A stretch of 64,000 nucleotides of DNA from Chersky-840 sp963848335 (GTDB lineage: Bacteria; Actinomycetota; Acidimicrobiia; Acidimicrobiales; UBA8190): the NCBI GenBank assembly GCA_963848335.1, contig CAWKDD010000001.1, forward strand, positions 1,550,001 to 1,614,000, read 5' to 3'. The notes beneath the pieces were generated by a model. The model worked only from the letters and a program-made list of their open reading frames with translations. It did no database searches and was not told where the DNA came from. Positions 18,795 to 27,408 of this stretch are shown here, piece after piece. Position numbers and translations under genes: made by a program. Position 1 is the stretch's first letter. Each line of letters starts with the position of its first letter.

Positions 18795-19451
18795 ATGCCC
18801 GCATCACCATCCCTGCGATCCCTGACCGCCCTGCGATCACTCCCCGATCGTGTGCGCCGCAAGATCCGCTACGAGATGCGCCTCCCCACGCATCTCCGGG
18901 CCGTGCGCCGCGCCGAGGGCCTCACCTCCCTCCACGAAGCGGCCCTGCTCTACGAACTGGCCAAGAACGTCTCCGAGGGCTGCATCGTGGAGGTGGGCTC
19001 CTACCGGGGACGCTCGTCGGTCGCGCTCGGTCTGGGATCGCTGGCCGGGCACAAGGTCGACGTGTTCGCCATCGAGCCCCACGAGCCCTTCACCAGTCTC
19101 GGTGGCCGGCGCCAGTTCGGCCCCGAGGACCGGGCTGCGTTCTTCCGTGCCATGACCCGCACCGGGGCCTACAAGGTCGTCCACCTCGTGAACCTGCCCA
19201 GCAGGCAGGCTGCCAGCGGCTGGGACCGGCCCATAGGGATGGTCTTCATCGACGGCGACCACAGCTACGACGCCGTGACGAGCGACCTCGAGAGCTGGGA
19301 GCCCCACGTCGTGCCCGGGGGCATCGTGGTGCTCGACGACGTCACCGAGCCCGAAGGCGGCCCTCGCCTCGCCATCGAAGGGGCCCTGCTACCCGCCGGG
19401 TACCGACCTCTGCGAGACGTGGGCAAGGTGGCGGCCTTCCGCAAGCCCTGA
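18795..19451 (+). CDS. Class I SAM methyltransferase (Methyltransf_24 type)
   Basis: Intact, 218 residues. VEVGSYRGRSSVALGLGSLA is motif I, VDVFAIEPHEPFTSLGGRRQ follows, and MVFIDGDHSYDAVTSDLESW plus GGIVVLDDVTEP are the class hallmarks (FIDGDHSYDAV). Relatives methylate sugars or glycan ends, for instance in antibiotic and rhamnan pathways. The ATG at 18795 has AAGGGACGTC just before it. It lies between the exostosin-like gene and the ABC exporter; a role in capping or decorating the exported chain is inferred. Confidence 0.85.
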   Translation: MPASPSLRSLTALRSLPDRVRRKIRYEMRLPTHLRAVRRAEGLTSLHEAALLYELAKNVSEGCIVEVGSYRGRSSVALGLGSLAGHKVDVFAIEPHEPFTSLGGRRQFGPEDRAAFFRAMTRTGAYKVVHLVNLPSRQAASGWDRPIGMVFIDGDHSYDAVTSDLESWEPHVVPGGIVVLDDVTEPEGGPRLAIEGALLPAGYRPLRDVGKVAAFRKP

Positions 19452-19509
19452 GGTTCTGCCTCAGGGCGTCGGGGCCCGGCCGGCGCTCCGGGCCCGCCAG
19501 CCGAGGGTA

Positions 19510-19657
19510 TTTTCCCTGGTCGCACCGGCCGGTGGCCGATACCGGTGGGCACGATCTGTCGCTATTGCGGTACCGGGCGCACTAGGCTGTGATGACAGGT
19601 TGGCGGAGCGTGGGTGCAGCAGCGGAGCGGAACCGGGGGGAAATCGCGTTGTCAACC
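19510..19657 (+). promoter_or_regulatory. Duplicated upstream control module, copy B, including the wzm RBS and TTG start
   Basis: Copy B carries TTTTCCCTGGT (19510-19520), then GATCTGTCGC (from 19553), and TAGGCT (19583-19588) as candidate -10. The second block, 19602-19657, ends in the SD-like GGGGGGAAA and TTG start of wzm. The same two blocks stand before the exostosin-like gene. Because the region between the -10 and the start is also conserved, the shared part probably includes transcript leader as well as promoter. Confidence 0.5.
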
Positions 19658-20578
19658 ACAGTGGAGACGCTCTCCGACGAGGACGGCGGGCTCAAGGTAT
19701 TCGATGTCTCGGCCGTGCCTGCGGATCCGCCCCCGGATCAGCTCTACAAGCACAGGCCCGACATGGTGCACTCGGCCCGTGAGCTGCTGCGGCGCTGGGA
19801 CGTCATGTTCACCCTGGCCGAGCGCGACATCCGGGCCCAGTACAAGCAGGCCGTGCTGGGGGTGGCGTGGGCGCTGCTCGTTCCCCTCGTCAGCCTCTTC
19901 ATCCTCACGGTGCTGGTGGGGCACGTCAAAGGCTTCGAGCCCGGTGGGCACGTCCCGTTCCTGTTGTGGACGTACGTAGGGCTGCTGGCTTGGGGGCTGT
20001 TCGGCGGTGCCATCGGCGGGGGCACGAACTCCCTCGTCTCCAACAAGGCGCTCATGGCCAAGAGCCACTTCCCCCGGGAGTGCTTCCCGCTGTCGCAGGT
20101 GCTCGAGTCGGCTTTCGGCTCGGCCATCGCCGTGATCCCCCTGATCATCCTGTTCGCCGCCTACGGGGACTGGCCCAAGCCCGACACCGTGTGGGTGCCC
20201 CTCTACCTGTTGGTGGAGATCCCCTTCATGGTGGGACTGGTCTTCTTGGTGTCCTCGGTGATCGTCACCATGCGCGACCTTCAGCAGATCGTGCCCATCC
20301 TGATGCCGTTCCTCATGCTCATCACGGTCCTGAAGCCGCTGTCGGTGGAGAAGCACCACGTGCTGCAGGCCAGTTTCATCACCGGGACCTTCCGCCCCCT
20401 GTACTGCATCCTCAACCCGCTCGCCCCCGTCCTCGCCAACTTCCGAGACTCGATGTTGCTCGGCTTCGGCCCCCAGTGGAACCTCCTCATCCTGGGGGCG
20501 ATCGGGTCGATCGGCTACCTGATCGTGGGCTACGTGGTCTTCAAGCGGCTCGAGGTGAATTTTGCCGACCTTACCTAA
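19649..20578 (+). CDS. wzm: ABC-2 polysaccharide export permease
   Basis: Intact, 309 residues from TTG 19649, preceded by GGGGGGAAA. The family core LAERDIRAQYKQAVLGVAWA begins near residue 60, followed by six hydrophobic segments (LLVPLVSLFILTVLVGHVKG; VPFLLWTYVGLLAWGLFGGA; AIAVIPLIILFAAYG; VGLVFLVSSVIVTMRDLQQI; PILMPFLMLITVLKPLS; ILGAIGSIGYLIVGYVVFKR). The YKQAVLGVAWAL and RDLQQIV signatures are those of Wzm/TagG/RfbD permeases. It overlaps wzt by 17 bases. With Wzt it should export an undecaprenyl-linked glycan across the membrane. Confidence 0.92.
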   Translation: MSTTVETLSDEDGGLKVFDVSAVPADPPPDQLYKHRPDMVHSARELLRRWDVMFTLAERDIRAQYKQAVLGVAWALLVPLVSLFILTVLVGHVKGFEPGGHVPFLLWTYVGLLAWGLFGGAIGGGTNSLVSNKALMAKSHFPRECFPLSQVLESAFGSAIAVIPLIILFAAYGDWPKPDTVWVPLYLLVEIPFMVGLVFLVSSVIVTMRDLQQIVPILMPFLMLITVLKPLSVEKHHVLQASFITGTFRPLYCILNPLAPVLANFRDSMLLGFGPQWNLLILGAIGSIGYLIVGYVVFKRLEVNFADLT

Positions 20579-21752
20579 GGGCACCGTCCGGGTGGACCAC
20601 GCCTGGAAGCGATTCCGGGCCGACCGCACGCTCCCCATGTTCCAGGACCAGATCGTCCTGCTCGGGCGGTGGATGCGCGGGTACCGCCGCCCCTACCGAT
20701 GGGTCCTGCGCGACGTCAACCTCCACGTCGAACCGGGCAAGACCTACGGGATCATCGGCGTCAACGGGTCGGGCAAGTCGACCCTGCTCAAGATGATCTG
20801 CCAGACCACGTTCCCCTCGGCCGGCTCCGTCACCGCCGCGGGGCGGGTGGGCGCCCTTCTCGAGGTCCGCAGCGGCATCCACCCCGACCTCTCGGGCCGC
20901 CAGAACGTGTACCTCTACGGAAACATCCTGGGCATGTCGCGCGCCGATGTGGCGGCGCGCTTCGACGACATCATCGAATTCGCCGAGATCGGCGACGCCG
21001 TCGACCGTCAGGTGAAGTTCTACTCGACCGGCATGGCCATCCGGCTGGGATTCGCCATCGCCGCCTTCCTCGAGCCCGACGTCCTCCTGGTGGACGAGGT
21101 CCTCGCCGTGGGCGACGCCCGCTTCCAACAGAAGTGTCTGGAGCGGATCAGCCAGGTGGTGGCCAACGGCACCACCCTCTTCTACGTGTCGCACGACCTG
21201 CCCACCGTGGAGGCGGTGTGCGACCGGGCCATGTGGTTGGCCGAGAGCTACGTGCGCGCCGACGGCCCGGCGCGCGAGGTGGTGTCGCTGTACCGCCAGT
21301 CCGTGGGCGAGCAGGCCACCTTGGCCACGGACTCGGACACGGGCGTGCGCCTGCTCAAGGTCGAGATCACGGGCCCCGACGGGGGCCAGGTCCTGTCGGG
21401 CGAAGAGGTCAACGTCCGCATCCTGGCCGAGTCCGAGCAGTCCATGTTCGGGGCCTTCCATCTCGGTGTCTCCCAGGGCACGGCCATGCCGGTGTTCGTG
21501 ATCCGCTACGCCAGCTCCTTCCCCCAAGGGCAGTTCGAGCTGCGCTGCCGGATGCAGAACCTGCCGCTGCCCAAGGGCCGCTACGCGCTGTGGGGGGCCA
21601 TGCGGGCCCCACGCGGCAGCGGGATCTCGGCTCAGCTGCCGTGGCAGCCGATGGCGTCGTTCGAGGCGTTCGGCCCCAACGTCATCAGGGCGCCCAACGG
21701 CGTGATGGTCCTGTCCCCCGTGTACGTCCCGACGGAGTGGGAGCTGTCCTGA
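20562..21752 (+). CDS. wzt: ABC polysaccharide export ATPase with C-terminal substrate domain
   Basis: Intact, 396 residues from TTG 20562, inside the end of wzm. Walker A is GVNGSGKST (residues 66-74), the ABC signature YSTGMAIRL lies near 154-162, Walker B is VLLVDE (174-179), and the switch His is in YVSHD (His211). The LEVRSGIHPDLSGRQNVYLYG stretch is typical of Wzt/TagH exporters. Residues from about 250 to 396 form an extra beta-rich domain (VRLLKVEITGPDGGQVLSGE onward), like the Wzt C-terminal domain that binds modified glycan ends in O9a/O12-type systems. This suggests a terminally modified chain is recognised for export. Confidence 0.92.
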   Translation: MPTLPKGTVRVDHAWKRFRADRTLPMFQDQIVLLGRWMRGYRRPYRWVLRDVNLHVEPGKTYGIIGVNGSGKSTLLKMICQTTFPSAGSVTAAGRVGALLEVRSGIHPDLSGRQNVYLYGNILGMSRADVAARFDDIIEFAEIGDAVDRQVKFYSTGMAIRLGFAIAAFLEPDVLLVDEVLAVGDARFQQKCLERISQVVANGTTLFYVSHDLPTVEAVCDRAMWLAESYVRADGPAREVVSLYRQSVGEQATLATDSDTGVRLLKVEITGPDGGQVLSGEEVNVRILAESEQSMFGAFHLGVSQGTAMPVFVIRYASSFPQGQFELRCRMQNLPLPKGRYALWGAMRAPRGSGISAQLPWQPMASFEAFGPNVIRAPNGVMVLSPVYVPTEWELS

Positions 21753-21781
21753 GGTCGGGCCCCGCCGCGGGTCTCGACGGC

Positions 21782-23639
21782 GTGACCGCCGTCGTGCTCA
21801 CGCACCTCCGGCCCCGCCTGGCCGGCGCCACCGTGCGTTGCCTCCTCGAGGTCGAGGGCTTCGCCCCCGACAAGGTGGTGGTGGTCGTGAACGGGGAGGG
21901 GGGCCTCGACGACCCCGCGCTCGAGCAGTCGGTGCGCATGGTCCGGCTGCCGTCGAACACCGGCCCGGCGGGGGGGTTCCGGCGCGGCCTGATCGAGGCC
22001 TTCGCCGATCCGTCGACGCGCTGGGCCTACCTGTGCGAGGACGACATGGTGCTGCTGCACCTGCCCGCACCACGCGTGGCCGGACTGCTGGCCCGTGTCG
22101 AAGGCGGCGAGCACGACGCCGCCGCGGCAGGGGACCACGCCGCGGCCGCGGTGGGGGCGGTGGTTCCCTTCGGCCGGGTCTTCGTGCCCCGCTCGGGTCA
22201 CACCGTGAACGTCGTGCCCCGGCGCGGCCTGCCCGGGGACCTCGCTCCCGTGGAGGTCACCACGTGGGGGGCCACCCTGGTCAGCCGGGCCGTCTACGAG
22301 GCGGGTGTGCTCCCCGACCCCGACCTCTTCTTCGGGTTCGAGGACTTCGACTTCTACTGCCGCGTGCGCGACGCGGGGTTCTCCGTGCTCGTCGACGTGC
22401 GCTGTGCCGCGCCAGGTGGCCCATCGCCAGACCCTGGCCGCTCGCGACGCGGCATTGCGCGACCACCGTCCCGTCGACGCCGACGAGCCCTGGCGGGCGT
22501 ACTACCTGGCCCGCAATTTCTTCGCCCTGGCCAGGCGCCACGGGCGGCCGAGCTGGTTCGCATGGCACCTGCTGTACTCGGCCCGGCGCTTCCAGATCGC
22601 GCCGGGAGCGGCCGAGCGGCGGGCCATCGTGCGCGGCCTCGTCGACGGGGCCCGGGGACGACTGGGCATCGAGCCCCGCTATGTACGGGACGTGGGTGAG
22701 CGCGCCTTGTCCACACCGAGCGCCGAACCCGACCTCGCCGACGAGCCCGCCTCCGCCCTACCGGACCAGACCGGCGAAGAACTGCCCACGGCGAGCGACC
22801 TCGGGCGGGGCACCGTGGCCCTCGTGCTGTCGCACAACGCCCCCCTGGCCCTGGAGCGCTGCCTCGACGCCATCGCCGCCCAGGGCGTGGCCCCCGCCGC
22901 CGTCATCGTCGTCGACAACGCCAGCGAACCTCCGGTGCGGGCACCGGGGGCGGCGCCGGGACGGCCCCCCGTGTCGGTGGTGCACTCCCGGGCCAACCTG
23001 GGCCCCGCCGGGGGTTGGGCGCTGGCCTTCGCCGAGTTCGCCGACAGCTCCTTCGACCACGCCTGGGTGCTCGACGACGACATCGTCGCCGACCCCGAGT
23101 GCCTCGAGGCGCTGCTGACCGAGGCCCGCAAGGACCCCAAGGCCGCCTTCTGCTTCCCGCGTTCGGTGCAACCCGACGGGACCGTGGGGGAGTGGGGGTC
23201 GTGGTGCGGGTTCGTCGTCTCGCGCCACATCGTCGAGCAGGTGGGCGTGCCCATGGCCGAGCTGTTCTGGTGGGCCGAGGACAACGAGTACTGCCACTGG
23301 CGGATCCCGCAGGCCGGCTTCGAGCGGCACATCGTCGACGGTGCGGTGGTCCAGCACGACGCCATCCGTCACGGCCGACAGTTGCCGCTGTGGAAGTACT
23401 ACTACGAGGCCCGCAACATGTTGTACCTGCATCTCCACGTCATGCATCGCGTGGGCTGGTACCCGCGCAACGTCACCAAGCTGGTGGGCCGGGCGGTGCT
23501 GCGCGAGCGCGGCCGGCGCCTGGTGTGCCTGGCCACCATCGCCCGGGGGCTCGCCGACGGGGCCCGCGGCCGGCTGGGGATGCGCTACCCCGTCGAGCCC
23601 ATGCACGAGCAGTCGCTACCCGTCGACAACCCCCGCTGA
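21782..23639 (+). CDS. Double GT2 glycosyltransferase (GlfT-like), one frameshift
   Basis: About 619 residues with two complete GT2 domains. Domain 1 has VTAVVLTHLRPRLAGATVRC, SNTGPAGGFRRGLIEAF, CEDDMVLL (the DxD-type site) and FGFEDFDFYCRVRDAGF. Domain 2 has TVALVLSHNAPLALERCLDA, VIVVDNASEPP, NLGPAGGWALAFAEF, VLDDDIVADPE (DxD), and FWWAEDNEYCHWRIPQAGF. Each ends in a helical segment (YYLARNFFALARRHG; YYYEARNMLYLHLHVMHRVG). The shapes recall galactofuranosyl transferases, with EDNEYCHW like the GlfT catalytic region. A frame change near 22412 falls within domain 1's end, and the reading then continues unbroken to 23639. GTG 21782 is the best start, as CTG 21749 is unlikely. Confidence 0.75.
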
Positions 23640-23680
23640 CCCGTGGAGCACGGGGCCGTCGTGTCGGGCCAGGTCCGGTA

Positions 23681-24556
23681 ATGGCCGGGATCGTCGTCCT
23701 CGGGATGCACCGCAGCGGCACCTCCGCCATGACGCGCATCTTGAACCTCCTGGGCGCCGACGTCGGCCCCGAAGACGACCTCCTCACCGAGTACGACAAC
23801 CCCTCGGGGCACTGGGAGAGCAAGGCCCTGGTGGCGTGCAACGACCGGATCCTGGCCGCCTTCGGGCGGTCGTGGGACTTCCCGCCCTGGCTCGGCACGG
23901 GGCTGGGAGCACTCCGCCCGCGCCGAGCGCCTCATGCCGGACATGGCCGACACCTTCGCCGGCGTCTTCGGCTCCGAGCCCTGGGTGTGGAAGGACCCGC
24001 GCACGTGCCTGACCTTCCCCCTGTGGCGCCGCGTCCTGGGCCCGTCGGTCCGCGTGGTGCTGGTGCTGCGGGCACCGGGGGCGGTGGTGTCGTCGCTCAA
24101 GCGCCGCGACGGCATCCCCACCCTGTACGGCACCGGCCTGTGGCACCACTACGTGCATGCCGCGGTGCAGTCCTCGCAGGGACTCCCGCTCGTGTGCGTG
24201 CACTTCGACGACCTGGTGGCCTCACCCGCGCGCCACCATCGGGCGCGTGGTCGCCGATCTGGCCGCCCTGGGGGTCGACCTCGGTGGCGACGTGGCGGCC
24301 GCGGCCGCCTCGGTGCAGGGCCAGCTCGTCCACGACGAGGAACCCACCGCTGTGGTACGGCGTCTCACGGCATCCACGGTGGAGGTGCTGGGCACCGTTC
24401 CCCCCTCGAGCGAGAATTTCCGGCCCCCCCTGTGGTCGGAGCCGCGTTGGGTGCGTCCCGCGCTGTTCGCGTACCGCGGCCCCGTGGGCCCTGCGGGCCC
24501 GGCACGGCCATCCCCTCACCCCGGTGCGCACCGGCTCGGCCGGCGACGGCCGATGA
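23681..24556 (+). CDS. PAPS-dependent sulfotransferase, at least two frameshifts
   Basis: About 290 residues, Sulfotransfer_3-like. The 5'-phosphosulfate loop is VLGMHRSGTSAMTRILNLLG (residues 6-25), the 3'-phosphate site lies in WVWKDPRTCLTFPLWRRVLG, and VCVHFDDLVASPA marks the late helix. It should transfer sulfate from PAPS to a sugar hydroxyl. Frame changes: the G4 run at 23899-23902 reads well as G3 (giving Trp-Glu-His-Ser-Ala), and another lies near 24232. A third near 24480 is possible, which would place the stop on the TGA at 24554-24556 overlapping the next ATG. ATG 23681 is the start. It is first of a tandem sulfotransferase pair. Confidence 0.75.
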   Translation: MAGIVVLGMHRSGTSAMTRILNLLGADVGPEDDLLTEYDNPSGHWESKALVACNDRILAAFGRSWDFPPWLGTGLGALRPRRAPHAGHGRHLRRRLRLRALGVEGPAHVPDLPPVAPRPGPVGPRGAGAAGTGGGGVVAQAPRRHPHPVRHRPVAPLRACRGAVLAGTPARVRALRRPGGLTRAPPSGAWSPIWPPWGSTSVATWRPRPPRCRASSSTTRNPPLWYGVSRHPRWRCWAPFPPRARISGPPCGRSRVGCVPRCSRTAAPWALRARHGHPLTPVRTGSAGDGR

Positions 24557-25516
24557 CCGGCCCGGGACGGTCGGCGCCCCCGTGGGGCAGACGTGGGCCT
24601 CGGGGCATCCTCGTCCTCGGCATGCACCGCAGCGGCACCTCGGCCGCCACCCGCCTGGTCAACGCCCTGGGGCCGGCCCTGTGCCTCCCCGAGGACATGG
24701 TGCGCGGCCCGTGGAACCCGAGCGGGCACTGGGAGAGCCGCTCGCTCATGCACCTCAACGACAACCTCCTGCGCCAGATGGGCAGGACGTGGTGGTACCC
24801 GCCGCCCGCCGGCGACGCCTACGACGACGGTGGCGGCGTCGGTGACCACGACGCCCCGCACAGGCTCGGCGCGCCTTCCGTCGCGTGCACCACGGCGCGA
24901 CCGTGGGTGTGGAAGGACCCCCGCACGTCGGTGCTGGTGCCCTTCTGGCGGGCCGCGCTCGGGGCCGCGCCTGGCCGCGGTGGTCGTGTTCCGCAACCCG
25001 CTCGACGTAGCCGAGTCCCTCGGCCGGCGCCACGGCGTGCCGGTGTCGTTCGGGGTCGCGCTGTGGGAGCGCTACAACCGTCTCCTGCTCGACCACGTCG
25101 CCGGGATGCCCGTGCTCGTCACCGGCTACGACGACCTCGTGGCCGACCCGGCCGGTTGGTCGGCGGCCACGGCGGAGTTCCTGGCCGGGGTGGGAACGAA
25201 GCTGCGAGGCGGCGGCCCCGACGCACTGTCCGCCGGTTTCGTGGACCCCGGTCTGCGCCACAGCTCCCACACCCGGGCCCAGATCGCCGCGGGGAAAGAG
25301 GTGTCGTCGGGGGCCCTCGCCCTCTACGACGCCCTCGAAGCGGCGTCGGGCCCGAGCAGCGCGTTCGTGTCCCCCGTGCTCGAGCCCGAGCCCGATTCGG
25401 TCGAGGCCGAGCTGACCACGGTGGGGCCGGGCCGCAAGCTCGAGTGGAGGCCGCCGCCGTGGGCCGTCCCCGGCAACGGCGCGCCCTCGGGGGAGCGGGG
25501 TGTCGGCGGTGGATGA
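24553..25516 (+). CDS. PAPS-dependent sulfotransferase, frameshifted
   Basis: About 320 residues, paralogue of the gene before it. ILVLGMHRSGTSAATRLVNA is the phosphosulfate loop, PSGHWESRSLMHLND is a shared family segment, WVWKDPRTSVLVPFWRAALG is the 3'-phosphate region, and VVFRNPLDVAESLGRRHGVP follows. YDDLVADPAGWSAATAEFL marks the C-terminal half. A frame change lies near 24970. The stretch 24845-24900 also looks off-frame, since ARRAFRRVHHGA, expected before WVWKDPR, is in another frame. The ATG at 24553 overlaps a TGA in the frame below (ATGA). The frame upstream stays open, so a fused double protein cannot be ruled out. Confidence 0.72.
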
Positions 25517-25603
25517 GATCATCGTGGCTGTCGAGGCCACCGCACCGACACGGCGTGGGCGCCCGACGTCGACGCCCCGACGCACCGGGAAGGGATCCAG
25601 GAC

Positions 25604-26405
25604 GTGGACCTGATCGAGCGTCCCTACGAGTTCACCAGCCGCCATCCCTGGGAGGTGGCGCGCGCCCGGTTCTTCCTCCGCCTCCTCGACCGGCTCGGCT
25701 GCATCGGCTCCACCGCCGCCTGGCTCGACGTCGGGGCCGGCGACGCCTGGTTCGCCGGCCAGCTGCGCGCCGTGCTGCCGTCGACGGCGAGGCTGGTGTG
25801 CTGGGACGTGCACTACGGCGACACCGAGCTCGCCGCGCCGAGCCCGGAGCCCGGGCCCATCGTGTTCACCGCCGAACGCCCCTCGGGGACGTTCGACGGC
25901 GTGATGATGCTGGACGTCATCGAGCACGTCGAGGACGACGTGGCCTTCGTGCGCGACGTCGTGTCGCACTCGCTCGCCGCCAGGGGCTGGGTGCTCGTGA
26001 GCGTCCCCGCCTACCAACGGCTCTTCTCGGACCACGACCGCGCCCTGAAGCACTACCGGCGCTACTCGCCGCGCGCCTTGCGCCTGACACTGGAGTCGGC
26101 CGGCCTCTCGGTGGTGGCCCGGGGCGGGCTGTTCCACGCGCTTGTTGCCCATGCGCGCCGCCATCGTCCTGCGCGAGCGTCACCGGGCCCAGCACCGTCC
26201 CCAGACCGGCATCGGCGGATGGCAGGGCACCGAACGGCTGTCGCGGGCCCTGGTCTTCGCCCTCGACACCGAGAGCCGGCTGTCGCTGGCCATGGCCTCG
26301 CGCCATCTGCCTCCTGTGCCCGGCTTGAGCACGTGGGCTCTGTGCCGACGCGCCGGGGACGGGGTCGCCGGCGACGCCAGCGCCGGCCCGGGGAGGCGGA
26401 CGTGA
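25604..26405 (+). CDS. SAM-dependent methyltransferase, one frameshift
   Basis: About 266 residues. GTG 25604 follows GGGAAGGGATCC. AAWLDVGAGDAWFAGQLRAV is SAM motif I, VMMLDVIEHVEDDVAFVRDV is motif II (the DVIEHVED form), WVLVSVPAYQRLFSDHDRAL is motif III, and HYRRYSPRALRLTLESAGLS is the common UbiG-like tail. A frame change near 26145 continues into MRAAIVLRERHRAQ and a stop overlapping the GTG of the GT2. In this family HD-x-x-LKHYRRY is typical of methyltransferases paired with GT2 enzymes in polysaccharide loci. Confidence 0.8.
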
Positions 26406-27280
26406 CCGGCGAGGGCTTCCCGGTCATCGTGGTGCCCTGCTACAACGAGCAGCACCGGCTCGACGAGGGGGCCTTCCTCGAGATGGCGGGGACCCGAGAG
26501 CTGCGCCTGCTGTTCGTCGACGACGGCTCCACCGACGACACCGCCAGCATCCTGGCCCGGTTGGCACAGGCGTCGGAAGGGATCGAGGTGCTTTCCCTGG
26601 CCGCCAACCGGGGCAAGGCCGAGGCCGTGCGCCAGGGACTCCTCGCCGTCGTGCACGCCGGTGCCGGCGTGGTGGGCTATTACGACGCCGACCTGGCCAC
26701 CCCACCGGGCGAGCTCGCCCGGCTCACCGCCACGCTGGCGGCGCGTCCCGAGCTCGCCGGGGTGTTCGGGTGCCGCGTGGCCCGCCTCGGCAGCTCCATC
26801 GAACGGCGCGCCCTGCGCCACTACCTGGGTCGCGCCTACGCCACCCTCGCGTCGATGGCGCTGGGCATCACGGTGTACGACACCCAGTGCGGCGCCAAGG
26901 TGTTCCGCGTCAACGAAACCCTCGTCGACGCGTTGGCACGTCCCTTCGCCTCGCAGTGGGCGCTCGACGTCGAGCTGCTGCACCGCCTGCTGCGCGGGAG
27001 CCCGACGGCACCGGGCCTGCCCGTCACCGCCTTCGCCGAGATCCCCCTCGAGGTGTGGCTCGACGTGGGCGGCTCGAAGCTCCACCTGGGCCCCGCGGCG
27101 CGCGCGCTGACGGGGCTGGTCGGCATCGCCCGCAGCCGCCGGGCCTTCGAGCGCGCCGGGCACGCCGCCCCGACCGCGGACCGGGGATCCGACGCCGGGG
27201 ACGCGCCGCTCCGGCTGGCCCGTCCCCAGTCCCGCACGTCCCCGCCGCCTCGGACCGAGACCAAGCGCAAGCGGGCGTAG
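26402..27280 (+). CDS. GT2 glycosyltransferase, dolichol-phosphate-mannose-synthase-like
   Basis: Intact, 292 residues from GTG 26402, overlapping the methyltransferase stop (GTGA). VIVVPCYNEQHRLDEGAFLE is the GT-A start, LLFVDDGSTDDTASILARLA contains the first Asp pair, GYYDADLATPPGELARL is the DxD region, and YDTQCGAKVFR is the QC-G-x-K-x-F segment typical of Alg5/DPM relatives. Such enzymes charge polyprenyl phosphate with a sugar. The product could be a donor for the YfhO-type membrane proteins downstream. No membrane helices are present, and the tail is low-complexity and basic. Confidence 0.87.
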   Translation: MTGEGFPVIVVPCYNEQHRLDEGAFLEMAGTRELRLLFVDDGSTDDTASILARLAQASEGIEVLSLAANRGKAEAVRQGLLAVVHAGAGVVGYYDADLATPPGELARLTATLAARPELAGVFGCRVARLGSSIERRALRHYLGRAYATLASMALGITVYDTQCGAKVFRVNETLVDALARPFASQWALDVELLHRLLRGSPTAPGLPVTAFAEIPLEVWLDVGGSKLHLGPAARALTGLVGIARSRRAFERAGHAAPTADRGSDAGDAPLRLARPQSRTSPPPRTETKRKRA

Positions 27281-27350
27281 GCCCTGGTGAAACGGGTCGG
27301 CATCGACCATCTCCCCTGGTCGCCGTGAGAAGATCTGCCGGCTCGGTCGT

Positions 27351-27364
27351 CAATTGTGATGATG
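27351..27364 (+). promoter_or_regulatory. CAATTGTGATGATG motif before the LAXTG protein
   Basis: An AT-rich 14-mer in the 128-base gap, matching 13 of 14 positions with 52271-52284 before the UDP-sulfoquinovose synthase. TGTGATGA also occurs at 19587-19596 in the wzm control module. It may be a -10 or regulator site. Function is unknown. Confidence 0.3.
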
Positions 27365-27408
27365 GCTTGGGCACAGGGGCGGTCGTTAAGGTAACGGCGG
27401 GGGTAAGG

